This document shows positions 25,534-34,041 of a stretch of 64,000 nucleotides of DNA, in pieces. The DNA is taken from contig NC_014761.1 in the NCBI RefSeq assembly GCF_000183745.1, positions 2,108,001-2,172,000 on the forward strand, given 5' to 3'. Under the pieces are notes generated by a model, which saw only the letters and a program-made list of their open reading frames with translations, did no database searches and was not told where the DNA came from. The DNA comes from Oceanithermus profundus DSM 14977 (GTDB lineage Bacteria > Deinococcota > Deinococci > Deinococcales > Marinithermaceae). Positions within the stretch are counted from its first letter, which is position 1. Each line of letters starts with the position of its first letter. The position numbers and the translations under genes were made by a program.

Positions 25534-26631
25534 CCCCGAGCGCGCCAGCGCCATCCCCCCGGCGACCCAGAACACCTCGGCCAGGTGCAGGCTGGGCACG
25601 GCCATGGGGTTGTCCACCAGGCTCATGACCAGGTAGCCGAAGAAGATCGCGGCCAGCAACGGTTCGCGCGCGCGCAGCGCGGCGTAGCCCACCAGCGCCA
25701 GCAGGGCGAGGAAGCCCAGCGTGCCCACCACGCCGGTCTCGCCCAGGGCGTGCAGCAGCAGGTTGTGGGCGATCAGCCAGGCGCCGTAGAAGGGCTCGAG
25801 CCAGTCGGGGCAGCCCAGGCCCAGGTAGCGGGCCCCGACCCAGAGGTTGCAGCCCTGCTTGTAGAGGTCGACCAGCCAGGGCCCCAGCTGGTAGGGCCCC
25901 ACCCCGCCCCAGGGGTGCTGGGCGAAGGCGGCGAAGGCCCGCTCCCAGATCACGTCGCGGCCGTTGGGGTTGAGCGAGAAGAGCCGCGTCAGCGCGGTCA
26001 CCCGCTCGCCGGAGGCGAGGAGGAAGTAGCCGAGCCCCGCAAGCCCCCCGGCGGCCCCCAGCCCCCAGAGGTAGCGCCGGTCGCGCACCGCCGCGGCCGC
26101 GAGCACCCCCACCACCAGCACCGCCAGCGCCCCCCGGCTCCCCGAGAACGCCAGCGCCGCGAGCGCCAGCAACCCCACCCCCAGGCGCAGCCACGCCGGA
26201 CCGCGCCAGTCGAGGGCCAGCAGCACCCCTACCGCCCCGGCCAGCCCGATCGAGACCGTGGTGTAGTAGGGGTGGACGAGCCGGCGCGCCAGGAACTGCG
26301 CGCCGAAGGCGTCGTAGCTCGTCCAGAAGGCAAGCAGGTAGACGACGGCGAGCCCGGCGAGCAGGTAGTGCAGCCAGCGCGGGTCGGCGAGCCGCACCCC
26401 GGCGAGAAGCAGGGCCACCACGAACAGCCCCCGCACGAGCGCCAGCGGCACCGAGGCCAGCGGGTCGGGCGCAAGCAGCGCGGCCGCGAGCTGGGTGCCC
26501 AGGTAGAAGAGCACCACCCCCCGGGCCAGCGGCCCCAGCGCCCGCCAGGAACGCAGCGCGGCGAAGGCCGCCAGGTAGAGCGGCGGGAAGACGGGGACGA
26601 GGGCGATCAGCCAGGCGAGACGGGGGCGCAC
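25468..26631 (-). CDS. O-antigen ligase / Wzy-family membrane protein
   Basis: A 387-residue multi-pass membrane protein with about ten TM helices. It has the Wzy_C/WaaL signature: a long periplasmic loop between late helices with DVIWERAFAAFAQHPWGGVGPYQLGPWL and AHNLLLHALGETGVVGTLGF. It would polymerise or ligate an undecaprenyl-linked or lipid-linked glycan. GTG start with TAGAAT 6 nt upstream, so leaderless. Its 3' end overlaps the deacetylase gene antisense by 66 nt, giving complementary message tails. Confidence 0.85.
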   Translation of the reverse strand: MRPRLAWLIALVPVFPPLYLAAFAALRSWRALGPLARGVVLFYLGTQLAAALLAPDPLASVPLALVRGLFVVALLLAGVRLADPRWLHYLLAGLAVVYLLAFWTSYDAFGAQFLARRLVHPYYTTVSIGLAGAVGVLLALDWRGPAWLRLGVGLLALAALAFSGSRGALAVLVVGVLAAAAVRDRRYLWGLGAAGGLAGLGYFLLASGERVTALTRLFSLNPNGRDVIWERAFAAFAQHPWGGVGPYQLGPWLVDLYKQGCNLWVGARYLGLGCPDWLEPFYGAWLIAHNLLLHALGETGVVGTLGFLALLALVGYAALRAREPLLAAIFFGYLVMSLVDNPMAVPSLHLAEVFWVAGGMALARSGLAVALEQGGAVDVDERRPDPL

Positions 26632-26644
26632 GGCGCCATTCTAC

Positions 26645-27511
26645 TCAGGCATCGGATGAGGAGGCGCCGATCGGCGGCCCCACCCGCAACAGCCCCTCGG
26701 GCAGGAGCTCGAGGTAGTGGGTCTTGGTGTCGTGGCCGCTGAGGCGGCAGCCGTCGATGCGGAGGAAGCGCACGACCTCGCCCAGCGGCACGCCCCAGAG
26801 CTTGCTCTGCGCCTGGGTCATCACCAGCCGCTTGGCGAGCACGATGGTGGCGTCGAGGATGTGGCTCACCGCGTAGCCGCCGGCGGCCTCGGCGGAGAGC
26901 TCCTCGTGGCTCGAGCGCTTTTGCGAGGTGAAAACCGCGGTCACGTCCTTTTCCTTGGCGTAGAGGTAGACCTTGCGCACGATCAGCCGCGCCGTCATCT
27001 CGCGCGCCTCGTAGAGGCCGGTGAGCGAGTCCACCACCAGGTGGCGCGCCCCGGTGGCCTCGAAGGCGGCGTCGAGGGTGGCGAAGAGGGTGGGCAGGTC
27101 CTCGCGCAGCTCGCCGTGGCTGGCGGCGTCCACCAGGGTGACGCCCTCGAGCACGTCGCGCCCGAGCCCCATGGCCAGCCGCCGCTGCTCGAGCCCCGCG
27201 TCCACGAAGGGGGCCGGGGTCTCCACGGTCACGAAGACCGCCCCCTCGCCGCGCGCCGCCTGGGCCAGCGCGTACTGCTCGGCGAAGAGGCTCTTGCCGG
27301 TGTCCGAGGTGCCGGTCACGTGCACCGCCGCCCGCCGCGGCAGGCCCCCGAGGGGCTTGACCACCGGCTTCCCCCGTTCCTGAACGACGGTGTAGAAGAG
27401 CTCGTCCAGCCCCTCCACGCCGCTGGGCACCCCCTCGATCTCGGGTATCTTCTGGGCCAGGTCGGCCGCGCCGAGGATGCTCTCGAGCACCGGCTTGGGC
27501 GAACCGATCAC
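26645..27511 (-). CDS. KaiC-like RecA-superfamily ATPase (single domain)
   Basis: A 288-residue protein with one KaiC/RadA-type ATPase domain. It has Walker A GTSDTGKS (67-74), a catalytic Glu region in FVTVETPAPF, and Walker B HLVVDSLTGLY. Circadian KaiC has two such domains, so this is a stand-alone KaiC-like regulator of unknown role. No kaiA or kaiB lies nearby. The GTG at 27511 is 8 nt after AGGAGG, whereas the GTG at 27520 is part of the ribosome-binding region and is rejected. It begins 14 nt upstream of the O-antigen-ligase promoter in the same direction. Confidence 0.82.
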   Translation of the reverse strand: MIGSPKPVLESILGAADLAQKIPEIEGVPSGVEGLDELFYTVVQERGKPVVKPLGGLPRRAAVHVTGTSDTGKSLFAEQYALAQAARGEGAVFVTVETPAPFVDAGLEQRRLAMGLGRDVLEGVTLVDAASHGELREDLPTLFATLDAAFEATGARHLVVDSLTGLYEAREMTARLIVRKVYLYAKEKDVTAVFTSQKRSSHEELSAEAAGGYAVSHILDATIVLAKRLVMTQAQSKLWGVPLGEVVRFLRIDGCRLSGHDTKTHYLELLPEGLLRVGPPIGASSSDA

Positions 27512-27568
27512 GCGCCTCACCTCCTTTCTCGACTTTCCCCTTCCAGGATAGCGCGGTAGGCTGGGCGG

Positions 27569-28288
27569 GTGAGCTACGACGAGCTGGCCGACCTCTACGC
27601 CCTCCAGTACGAAGACTATTCAGATGACCTGGACTTCTACGCCCGCCTGGCCGGGCGCCACGGCGGGCCGGTGCTCGAGCTGGGCGCGGGGCAGGGGCGG
27701 GTGGCCGCCCACCTGGCGCGGCGCGGGGTCGAGGTCTGGGCGCTCGAGCCCAGCGCCGCCATGCGCCGCCGCGGCGAGGCGGCGACCCGCGGCCTGCCGG
27801 TGCGCTGGATCGCGGGCGGCATGCGCGACTTCGAGCTGGGCCCCCGCTTCCCGCTCGTCATCGCCCCCTTCAACGCCCTGATGCACCTCTACACCCTGGC
27901 CGACCAGGACGCCGCGCTCGCCCGCGCGGTCCGCCACCTGGACGCGGGCGGGGTCTTCGCCTTCGACCTCTACAACCCGCTGCAGATCGATGCGGACGCG
28001 GCGCTGCGGCTCGAAGGGCGCTACGGGCGAACCGAGGTCTACTACCGCCAGGAACACCACCCCGCCACCCAGCGGCTGACCACCCACTACGTGATCGACG
28101 AAACCGGTCCCGACGGCGCCCTCAAACGCCGTCACAACCGGCTCGACCAGCGCTACTTCACCCGCTACGAAATCGAGCGCTGGCTGGCGGCCGCGGGGCT
28201 TTCCGGCCGGCTCGCGGGCGGCTTTCAGGGCGAGCCCTTCACCGCCACCAGCCCGGTGATGGTCTGGACCGCGCGGCAGGTAAGCTAG
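27569..28288 (+). CDS. SAM-dependent methyltransferase (class I)
   Basis: A 239-residue Rossmann-fold methyltransferase with motif I VLELGAGQGRVA (35-46), acidic WALEPS at the end of beta-2, and motif IV-like FPLVIAPFNALMHL. The target is unknown. GTG start, leaderless (TAGGCT, 6 nt), 57 bp from the divergent KaiC-like gene. The next gene starts 4 nt after its stop, with the downstream -10 box overlapping this stop codon. Confidence 0.85.
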   Translation: MSYDELADLYALQYEDYSDDLDFYARLAGRHGGPVLELGAGQGRVAAHLARRGVEVWALEPSAAMRRRGEAATRGLPVRWIAGGMRDFELGPRFPLVIAPFNALMHLYTLADQDAALARAVRHLDAGGVFAFDLYNPLQIDADAALRLEGRYGRTEVYYRQEHHPATQRLTTHYVIDETGPDGALKRRHNRLDQRYFTRYEIERWLAAAGLSGRLAGGFQGEPFTATSPVMVWTARQVS

Positions 28289-28292
28289 GGGC

Positions 28293-28958
28293 GTGAACCT
28301 CGAAGACCTGGTCAAGAAGGCCCGCGGCGGCCGGGTGGTGGCGAGCGGCTTCCTGAACCCCGAAGAGCAAGAAGCGCTGCGCGCCCTGGCCGCGCGCGAG
28401 GGGCTGGGCCTCGCCTGGTTCGGCGGCCTGCCCGCCGCCGAGCGGCGGCTGGGGGTGCTGCACCCGCCCGAGGTGCCCGCGGTGAGCGACCCCACCTGGG
28501 TGGGCTGGCTGGCCGCCGAGGACCCCGAACGGGCCGCCGCGCGGCTGCGCCGGGCGCTGGACGCGGGCGAGCTGGGCGACGTGCGCCTCACGCCCGAGGG
28601 CGTCCTCTTTGCGGCCACCCGCGCCGCGCAGGCCCGCCTCGCGGGGGCCGGCCTCGCCGCGGTGGACCCGCCCGAAGCGCACCGCCCGCGGGAGCGCCGC
28701 AAGACCCGCACCCTGGTCGTCCCCTCGCTGCGGGTGGATGTGGTGGGGGCCAAGGGGCTGGGCGTGAGCCGCAGCTACTTCGCCAAGGGGGTGAAGGCGG
28801 GCAAGGTGCGGCTGCGCGGCCGCGTGGCCGGCGCCAAGGACGAGGTGCGCGAGGGCGACACCCTGATCGCCGAGGGGCTGGGGCAGGTCACGCTGGTGCG
28901 CGTCGTCGGCCGCACCGCCCGCGGCAACTACAAGGTCGAGCTGACCGCCGAAAAATAG
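28293..28958 (+). CDS. S4-domain RNA-binding protein (YlmH-like)
   Basis: A 221-residue protein. An N-terminal alpha/beta region (DLVKKARGGRVVASGFLNPEE) is followed by the middle RNA-binding-like part, then a C-terminal S4 domain from about residue 145 (SLRVDVVGAKGLGVSRSYFAKGVKAGKVRLRG in segments, VREGDTLIAEGLGQVTLVRV). YlmH/RqcP-type proteins act on stalled 50S subunits or in division clusters; here the gene sits with a methyltransferase and tRNA-Ser genes. GTG start with TAAGCT 6 nt upstream. Confidence 0.83.
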   Translation: MNLEDLVKKARGGRVVASGFLNPEEQEALRALAAREGLGLAWFGGLPAAERRLGVLHPPEVPAVSDPTWVGWLAAEDPERAAARLRRALDAGELGDVRLTPEGVLFAATRAAQARLAGAGLAAVDPPEAHRPRERRKTRTLVVPSLRVDVVGAKGLGVSRSYFAKGVKAGKVRLRGRVAGAKDEVREGDTLIAEGLGQVTLVRVVGRTARGNYKVELTAEK

Positions 28959-29005
28959 CCCGGCGCCGCGCCGGGCCAAGCGAAGCCCCCGCGCGCGGCG
29001 GGGGC
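28958..29005. terminator. Two consecutive hairpins between the S4 gene and convergent tRNA genes
   Basis: Hairpin one: 28958-28965 with 28969-28976. Hairpin two: GCCCCCGC/GCGGGGGC (28985-28992 with 28998-29005). No T-tract is present on either strand. They likely stop or buffer convergent transcription from the S4 gene and from the tRNA-Ser pair. Confidence 0.5.
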
Positions 29006-29009
29006 GGTC

Positions 29010-29101
<92 letters not shown>

Positions 29102-29112
29102 ACGTTGCGTTT

Positions 29113-29203
29113 TGGCGGAGGGTGAGGGATTCGAACCCCCGGTGGGCCCGGAGCCCACAGCGGTTTTCAAGACCGCCGCCTTCAACCGCTCGGCCAACCC
29201 TCC
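29113..29203 (-). tRNA. tRNA-Ser (TGA anticodon)
   Basis: A 91-nt class II tRNA on the minus strand. Acceptor GGAGGGT, anticodon stem GCGGT/ACCGC with loop CTTGAAA (anticodon TGA, reads UCA and other UCN codons), long variable arm GTGGGCTC..., encoded CCA. It is 11 nt upstream of the other tRNA-Ser and is probably co-transcribed with it. Confidence 0.95.
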
Positions 29204-29304
29204 CTGGCCGCATAGCTTATCTTGAGGCCCGCACCGGCGTTTGTCAAGAAAACCCGTCCCCCGGCCGCGGCCGCGCCCCCGCCCCCCGGAGGTGCGGTGC
29301 ACAG

Positions 29305-29337
29305 TTTCGCGCAGCTTCGATCATCTTCGTGTAGACT
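29305..29337 (+). promoter_or_regulatory. Putative DeoR-type operator: three CTTCG/TTTCG repeats at 10-bp steps before the deoR-family promoter
   Basis: TTCG occurs at 29306-29309, 29316-29319 and 29326-29329, exactly one helical turn apart. It is followed by TAGACT (29332-29337), the probable -10 box. DeoR-family repressors commonly bind short direct repeats spaced by about 10-11 bp, so this is a strong autoregulatory operator candidate covering the -35 region. A second direct repeat, CGATCAT, brackets the site (29318-29324, 29346-29352). Confidence 0.6.
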
Positions 29338-29352
29338 AGGGCAGAACCGATC

Positions 29353-30108
29353 ATGACCCTGGCGCACGCGCGAAGGCAGAAACTCCTGGAACTGTTGCAG
29401 GCCGAAGGCGGCCTGCGCACCGCGGAGCTGGCGCAGAGGCTGGGCGCCTCGGAGGCCACGGTCCGCCGCGACCTCGCCGAACTCGAGCGCCAGGGGCGCT
29501 TGAAACGGGTGCACGGCGGTGCGCTGCCGCTGCAACCGGGCCCCGCGGTCGAACCCCCCTACGAGCTGAAGGCGCGTGCCCGGGTGCGGGCGAAGGCGCG
29601 CATCGCCCTCGCCGCCAGCCGGCTGGTGCGCGACGGGGCCACGGTGATCCTCGACTCGGGCACGACCCTGCTGGCGCTGGCGCGGATCCTGCGCGAGCGC
29701 CGCATCACCGCGCTGGCCCTGGACCTCAAGGTCGCCGACGCCCTGGCGCGCGGCCGCGCCGAGGTCTGGCTGGTCGGCGGACGGGTGCGCAACGGCCTCT
29801 TCAGCCTGGTCGGCCCCTGGGCCGAGCGGGGACTGGCGGACGTGCACGCGGACGCGTTCTTCATGGGGGCGGACGCGGTGGACGGGGTGGCGGTGACCAA
29901 CGCCACCTTCGAGGAGGCCGCGGTCAAACAGGCCGCCGCGGCGGCGGCGGCGAAGACCTACCTGCTCGCCGACCGCAGCAAGTTCGGGCGGCGGGCGCTG
30001 GCGCGGGTGCTGCCGCTCGAGGCGCTGGACGGCGTCGTCGGCGAGCGCGGGGTCGAGGCCGAGCTACCGGAATTGCGGGAGAAGGTGGGTTTCGTCGAGC
30101 TGGTCTAG
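29353..30108 (+). CDS. DeoR-family transcriptional regulator
   Basis: A 251-residue repressor with N-terminal winged HTH (RQKLLELLQAEGGLRTAELAQ, SEATVRRDLAELERQGRLKR, VHGGA at about 50-57). The C-terminal DeoRC sugar-phosphate-sensing domain contains LDSGTTLLALARIL, VWLVGGRVRNGLFSLVG, GADAVDGVAVTNATFEEAAVKQA and LLADRSKFGRRALARV. Residues of the phosphate-binding loop look intact, so a phosphorylated sugar made by the downstream kinase is the likely inducer. It is the first gene of a four-gene operon. Confidence 0.92.
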   Translation: MTLAHARRQKLLELLQAEGGLRTAELAQRLGASEATVRRDLAELERQGRLKRVHGGALPLQPGPAVEPPYELKARARVRAKARIALAASRLVRDGATVILDSGTTLLALARILRERRITALALDLKVADALARGRAEVWLVGGRVRNGLFSLVGPWAERGLADVHADAFFMGADAVDGVAVTNATFEEAAVKQAAAAAAAKTYLLADRSKFGRRALARVLPLEALDGVVGERGVEAELPELREKVGFVELV

Positions 30109-30121
30109 AAAGGGCGGTACC

Positions 30122-30943
30122 GTGATGCAGGCGTTCGAACGTTTTCAGACCATCTTTCGGGTGCGGCGCCCGGTCGTCGCCATGGTGCACCTGCGGGCGC
30201 TGCCCGGCACGCCCCTGTTCGACGCGGCGGGCGGCATGGACGCGGTGGTGGAGGCCGCGCGCGCCGACCTGCGCGCGCTCCAGCAGGCCGGCGTGGACGC
30301 GGTGATGTTCGGCAACGAAAACGACCGGCCCTACGAGCTAGAGGTCGACCCCGCCAGCGCCGCGGCCATGGCCTACGTGGTGGGCCGGCTCAAGGACGAA
30401 CTCCGCCTCCCCTTCGGCGTGGACGTGCTCTGGGACCCGAAGATGACGCTCGCCGTGGCCGCCGCCACCGGCGCCGCCTTCGCGCGGGAGATCTTCACCG
30501 GCCTCTACGGGTCGGACATGGGGTTGTGGTCGGGGCGCGCCGCCGAGGCCCGGCGCTACCAGCGGCGGCTCGCCCGCGACGACCTCTTCCTGCTCTACAA
30601 CGTCTCCGCCGAGTTCGCCGCCCCCCTCGACGCGCGCAGCCTTCCCGAGCGGGCGCGCAGCGCCGTCTTCTCGAGCCTCGCCGACGCCGTGCTCGTCTCC
30701 GGCCCCATGACCGGGGAGCCGGCGCCGCTCGAGCACCTCGCCGCGGTGAAACGGGCGGTGCAGGACGTGCCCGTGCTGGCCAACACCGGGGTCGACCACG
30801 CCAACGTCGCCGAGGTGCTGCGGATCGCCGACGGCTGCATCGTGGGCACCGCGCTGAAGGAGGACGGGAAGACCTTCAACCCCGTGGACCCCGAGCGGGC
30901 GCGGGCCTTCATGGAGCGGGCGCGGGAGGCGCGCGGGGAATGA
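30122..30943 (+). CDS. BtpA/SgcQ-family TIM-barrel protein
   Basis: About 273 residues, PF03437-type: RRPVVAMVHLRALPGTPLF near the N-terminus, DAVMFGNENDRPYE, FGVDVLWDPKMTLAVA, LVSGPMTGEPAPLEHLAAVK and LANTGVDHANVAEVL. The family fold is a TIM barrel; SgcQ sits in a sugar operon in enterobacteria and BtpA affects photosystem I in cyanobacteria, but the reaction is not established. The GTG at 30122 is 7 nt after AAGGG; an ATG follows immediately at 30125 and is an equal alternative. The stop overlaps the kinase start by ATGA. Confidence 0.85.
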   Translation: MMQAFERFQTIFRVRRPVVAMVHLRALPGTPLFDAAGGMDAVVEAARADLRALQQAGVDAVMFGNENDRPYELEVDPASAAAMAYVVGRLKDELRLPFGVDVLWDPKMTLAVAAATGAAFAREIFTGLYGSDMGLWSGRAAEARRYQRRLARDDLFLLYNVSAEFAAPLDARSLPERARSAVFSSLADAVLVSGPMTGEPAPLEHLAAVKRAVQDVPVLANTGVDHANVAEVLRIADGCIVGTALKEDGKTFNPVDPERARAFMERAREARGE

Positions 30944-32418
30944 GGGCGCTGGGCGTCGACGTGGGCACCACCGCGGTCAAGGCGGTGCTGCTCGACGAGG
31001 AGGCCCGGATCGTGGCCGAGGCCGCCCACCCCCACGACCTGAAGAGCCCGCGCCCCGGCTGGGCCGAGGAGGACCCCGCGGACTGGTGGCGGGGCACCCG
31101 CGCGGTGCTCGAGGCGCTGGCGGCGCAGGCGGGGCTGGACGCGGTGGCCGCGGTGGCCGTCTCGGGGATGGTGCCGGCGCTGGTGCTGCTCGACGAAACC
31201 GGCGCGGTGCTGCGCCCCTCGATCCAGCAGAACGACGTCCGCCACGGCGACGAGATCGCCTGGTACCGGGCGCGCTTTCCCGAGGACGAACTCTTCCGCC
31301 GCACCGGGGCCACCTGGAACCCGCAGGTGATCGCGCCCAAGCTGCTCTGGCTGCAGCGGCACGAGCCCGAGACCTTCGCGCGGATCCGCCGCATCGCCGG
31401 CTCCTACGAGTACGTGACCTGGCTCCTGGGCGGGCGCGGTCCGGAGTACCTGGAGGCCAACTGGGCGCTCGAAAGCGGGCTTTGGAGCGTGCGGGAGCGG
31501 CGCTGGCTCGTCGAGTACCTGGAGCCGCTGGGACTCGACGCGGGGGTGCTGCGCCCCGTGCGCGCCCCCGTCGAGCGCGTGGGCGCGGTGGCCGGCGCCG
31601 ATCTGCCCCTGCGGCCGGGCACGCCGCTCGCCGCGGGGAGCGCCGACCACATCGCCGCCGCGCTGGCCGCCGGCCTGCTCGAGGAGGGCGAGGCGGTGCT
31701 CAAGTTCGGGGGCGCCGGCGACTTCCTCTACGTCACCCCGGGCTTCGCCCCGCTGCCCGAGCTCTTCATCGACCACCACGACGTGCCCGGCCGCTACGTG
31801 ATCAACGGCTGCATGGCCACCTCGGGCTCGCTGGTCAAGTGGTTCCGCGACCGCTTCGCCCCCGGCCGCGCCTACGCCGAACTCGACGCCGAGGCCGCAC
31901 GGGTGCCCGCGGGCAGCGAGGGGCTCGTCCTGCTGCCCTACTTCCTGGGGGAGAAGACCCCGATCCACGACCCGCAGGCCCGGGGCACCGTGATCGGGCT
32001 CACGCTGCACCACGGCCCGGCCCACGTCTACCGCGCGATCCTCGAAGGCGTGGCCTTCGCCTTCCGCCACCACGTCGAGGTGCTGCGCGCCCACGGTCAC
32101 GCCATCGAACGCTTCTACGTCATGGACGGCGGGGCCAAGAGCCCCCTGTGGCGCAAGATCACCGCGAGCGTCCTCGGTCGGCCGGTGCACCGGCTGGCCG
32201 CCGGCGAGGCCGGCAGCGCCTTCGGCACCGCCTTCCTCGCGGGCGTGGTGGGCGGCGCGTGGGAGTTCGCGCGCATCAAGGAGGCGGCGCGGGTGGCGGG
32301 CACGACCGAACCCGATCCCGAATGGTCCCGCGTCTACGACGACCGCTACGGGGTCTACCGGGAAGCCTACCTGCGGCTGCGGGACCTCTACCCGAAACTG
32401 GGAGGCCACCATGCTTGA
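30940..32418 (+). CDS. FGGY-family carbohydrate kinase (xylulokinase-like)
   Basis: A 492-residue sugar kinase. N-terminal ATPase-fold motif ALGVDVGTTAVKAVLLDE, GWAEEDPADWW, and the mid-domain catalytic region SIQQNDVRHGDEI. C-terminal motifs include GSADHIAAALAAGLL, EGVAFAFRHHVEVL and YVMDGGAKSPLWRKI with AAGEAGSAFGTAFLAG. Xylulokinase-like by overall pattern; the actual ketose or polyol cannot be read. It would generate the phosphosugar sensed by the DeoR-type regulator. Overlaps the next gene by 8 nt. Confidence 0.9.
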   Translation: MRALGVDVGTTAVKAVLLDEEARIVAEAAHPHDLKSPRPGWAEEDPADWWRGTRAVLEALAAQAGLDAVAAVAVSGMVPALVLLDETGAVLRPSIQQNDVRHGDEIAWYRARFPEDELFRRTGATWNPQVIAPKLLWLQRHEPETFARIRRIAGSYEYVTWLLGGRGPEYLEANWALESGLWSVRERRWLVEYLEPLGLDAGVLRPVRAPVERVGAVAGADLPLRPGTPLAAGSADHIAAALAAGLLEEGEAVLKFGGAGDFLYVTPGFAPLPELFIDHHDVPGRYVINGCMATSGSLVKWFRDRFAPGRAYAELDAEAARVPAGSEGLVLLPYFLGEKTPIHDPQARGTVIGLTLHHGPAHVYRAILEGVAFAFRHHVEVLRAHGHAIERFYVMDGGAKSPLWRKITASVLGRPVHRLAAGEAGSAFGTAFLAGVVGGAWEFARIKEAARVAGTTEPDPEWSRVYDDRYGVYREAYLRLRDLYPKLGGHHA

Positions 32419-33205
32419 GAAAAGAACGGCACTGATCACCGGCGCCGGCGGCGGCATCGGCGCCGCCGTGGCCCACCGGCTCGCGCGCGAAGGCGCCAAG
32501 GTCTGGGTCACGGACCGCGACCTCGACGCCGCGGAGGCGACGGCCGCGGCCATCCGGGAGGCGGGCGGGCGCGCCCGCGCGCGGCGCGTGGACGTCACCC
32601 GCCGGGAAGAGCTCGAGGCCGCCTGCGCAGCGGCCTACGCCGAGGACGGGCGCGTCGACCTGGTGGTGGCGAACGCCGGCGTGAGCACGATGCGCCCCTT
32701 CCTGGAGCTGACCGACGAGGACTGGGCGTTCAACTTCGACGTCAACGCCCGCGGGACCTTCTACACCCTGCAGACCTTCGCCCGGCGCATGAAGGACCAG
32801 GCGCCGATGCCGGGAAGCTCGCTGCGGGGGAAGCTGATCGCCGTGGCCAGCATGGCGGCGCGCCAGGCGGCCCCCTGGCTGGCCCACTACTCCGCCTCGA
32901 AGTTCGCGGTGCTGGGGCTGGTGCAGGCGGCGGCGAAGGAGCTCGCCCCCTTCCGGATCACCGTCAACGCGGTGAACCCGGGCTTCGTCAAGACCTCGAT
33001 GCAGGAACGCGAAATCGCCTGGGAGGCGCGGCTGCGGGGCACCACCCCCGAGGCGGTCGTCGCCGACTACCTGGCCCAGACCCCGCTGGGACGGCTGGAA
33101 AGGCCGGAGGACGTCGCCGGCGTGGTGGCTTTCCTGGCCGGCCCCGACGCCGACTTCATCACCGGCGAGGCCGTGGAGGTGAACGGCGGGGCCTGGATCT
33201 TCTGA
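32411..33205 (+). CDS. SDR-family dehydrogenase of the catabolic operon
   Basis: A 264-residue SDR with TALITGAGGGIGAAVAH, Asp in WVTDRDLD (NAD preference), VVANAGVS in place of NNAG, and the active-site block VASMAARQAAPWLAHYSASKFAVLG, split between Ser and YxxxK. It resembles sorbitol/galactitol-type polyol dehydrogenases in layout. It would oxidise a polyol or sugar upstream of the kinase. It ends the operon 3 nt from the convergent hemQ stop. Confidence 0.85.
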   Translation: MLEKRTALITGAGGGIGAAVAHRLAREGAKVWVTDRDLDAAEATAAAIREAGGRARARRVDVTRREELEAACAAAYAEDGRVDLVVANAGVSTMRPFLELTDEDWAFNFDVNARGTFYTLQTFARRMKDQAPMPGSSLRGKLIAVASMAARQAAPWLAHYSASKFAVLGLVQAAAKELAPFRITVNAVNPGFVKTSMQEREIAWEARLRGTTPEAVVADYLAQTPLGRLERPEDVAGVVAFLAGPDADFITGEAVEVNGGAWIF

Positions 33206-33208
33206 GCC

Positions 33209-34006
33209 TCAGGCCAGGTCGTCGAGCAGCTCGCGCACCGGCTTCTTCTTGCAGGTGAACATCGGGGTGTCGCGCAGGGTGTACATGCTGGCCTCGGTGA
33301 AGCGCAGGCGGTGGACCAGGTCCACGAACTCCTGGGGGTGGTTGGCGTCGAAGGCGACGACGAACTCCTGGTCGTCGATGCCGTAGGAGTAGCTGGTGTT
33401 GAGGCGCACGCCCTCGAAGGGGGCGGAGACGTAGATGTGCTCGTCCATCATCCCCTGGCGGGTGTGGGGCGTGAGCTTGTACCACTCGCGCTTCTTCACG
33501 AAGGGGTAGACGAAGAGGTAGGCCCCCTCGCCCGGCATCAGCTCCACCCCCTCGCCCTCGGGGTTGTAGCGGTCGACGTAGATCGAGCGCTTCTGCATCG
33601 AGAGGTAGCTGTAGGGCTGGGTCAGGTAACCGGCCAGGCGGGTGCGGTTGAGCTCGCGCTGCATGGCCTGGAACTCGGCGGGGTCGAAGGCGATGCGCCA
33701 GATCATGAAGTCGGTGTCGGCCCGGAGGCCCACGAGCGAGTAGGTGCGCACGATGAAGCCCTCGCGGCCGGCCCACCGCTCCACCACCGCGGCGAACTCG
33801 TCCTTGGCGGCCTCGATCTCGCTGGGCTCGAGCCGGCGGAAGGCGGGGTCGAGCTTGAAGAAGGCGTAGTTCATGAACTGCCGGCGGGCGCGGTCGGGGG
33901 GCTTGTCGAGCACCAGCCCGGCCGGGTCCAGGTCGGTCATGCGGCGGGTCGTCTTCTCGCTGTACTCGCGCAGCTTCTTTTCGGGTCGCTTGGGGCGTTC
34001 GGCCAT
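33209..34006 (-). CDS. hemQ: HemQ-type coproheme decarboxylase (chlorite-dismutase family)
   Basis: A 265-residue member of the chlorite-dismutase-like family. In Gram-positive and Thermus-type bacteria this family completes heme by oxidative decarboxylation of coproheme. The FFKLDP, IWRIAFDPAEFQ, PYSYLSMQKRSIYV, YPFVKKREWYKL and HTRQGMMDEH blocks are present. His190 in MMDEH is the probable proximal heme ligand, and the Tyr/Lys of PYSYLSMQKR the probable catalytic residues. No arginine typical of true chlorite dismutase is evident. Leaderless (TAGAAT, 6 nt). Confidence 0.88.
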   Translation of the reverse strand: MAERPKRPEKKLREYSEKTTRRMTDLDPAGLVLDKPPDRARRQFMNYAFFKLDPAFRRLEPSEIEAAKDEFAAVVERWAGREGFIVRTYSLVGLRADTDFMIWRIAFDPAEFQAMQRELNRTRLAGYLTQPYSYLSMQKRSIYVDRYNPEGEGVELMPGEGAYLFVYPFVKKREWYKLTPHTRQGMMDEHIYVSAPFEGVRLNTSYSYGIDDQEFVVAFDANHPQEFVDLVHRLRFTEASMYTLRDTPMFTCKKKPVRELLDDLA

Positions 34007-34041
34007 GCCCGCATTCTAGGGGGCGGGGCCGAAAAGAAAGT

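Noticed and set aside
30595-32598. 667-codon minus-strand frame opposite the FGGY kinase
   Set aside because: Mirror frame of a strongly conserved kinase gene, no recognisable domain or ribosome-binding site.
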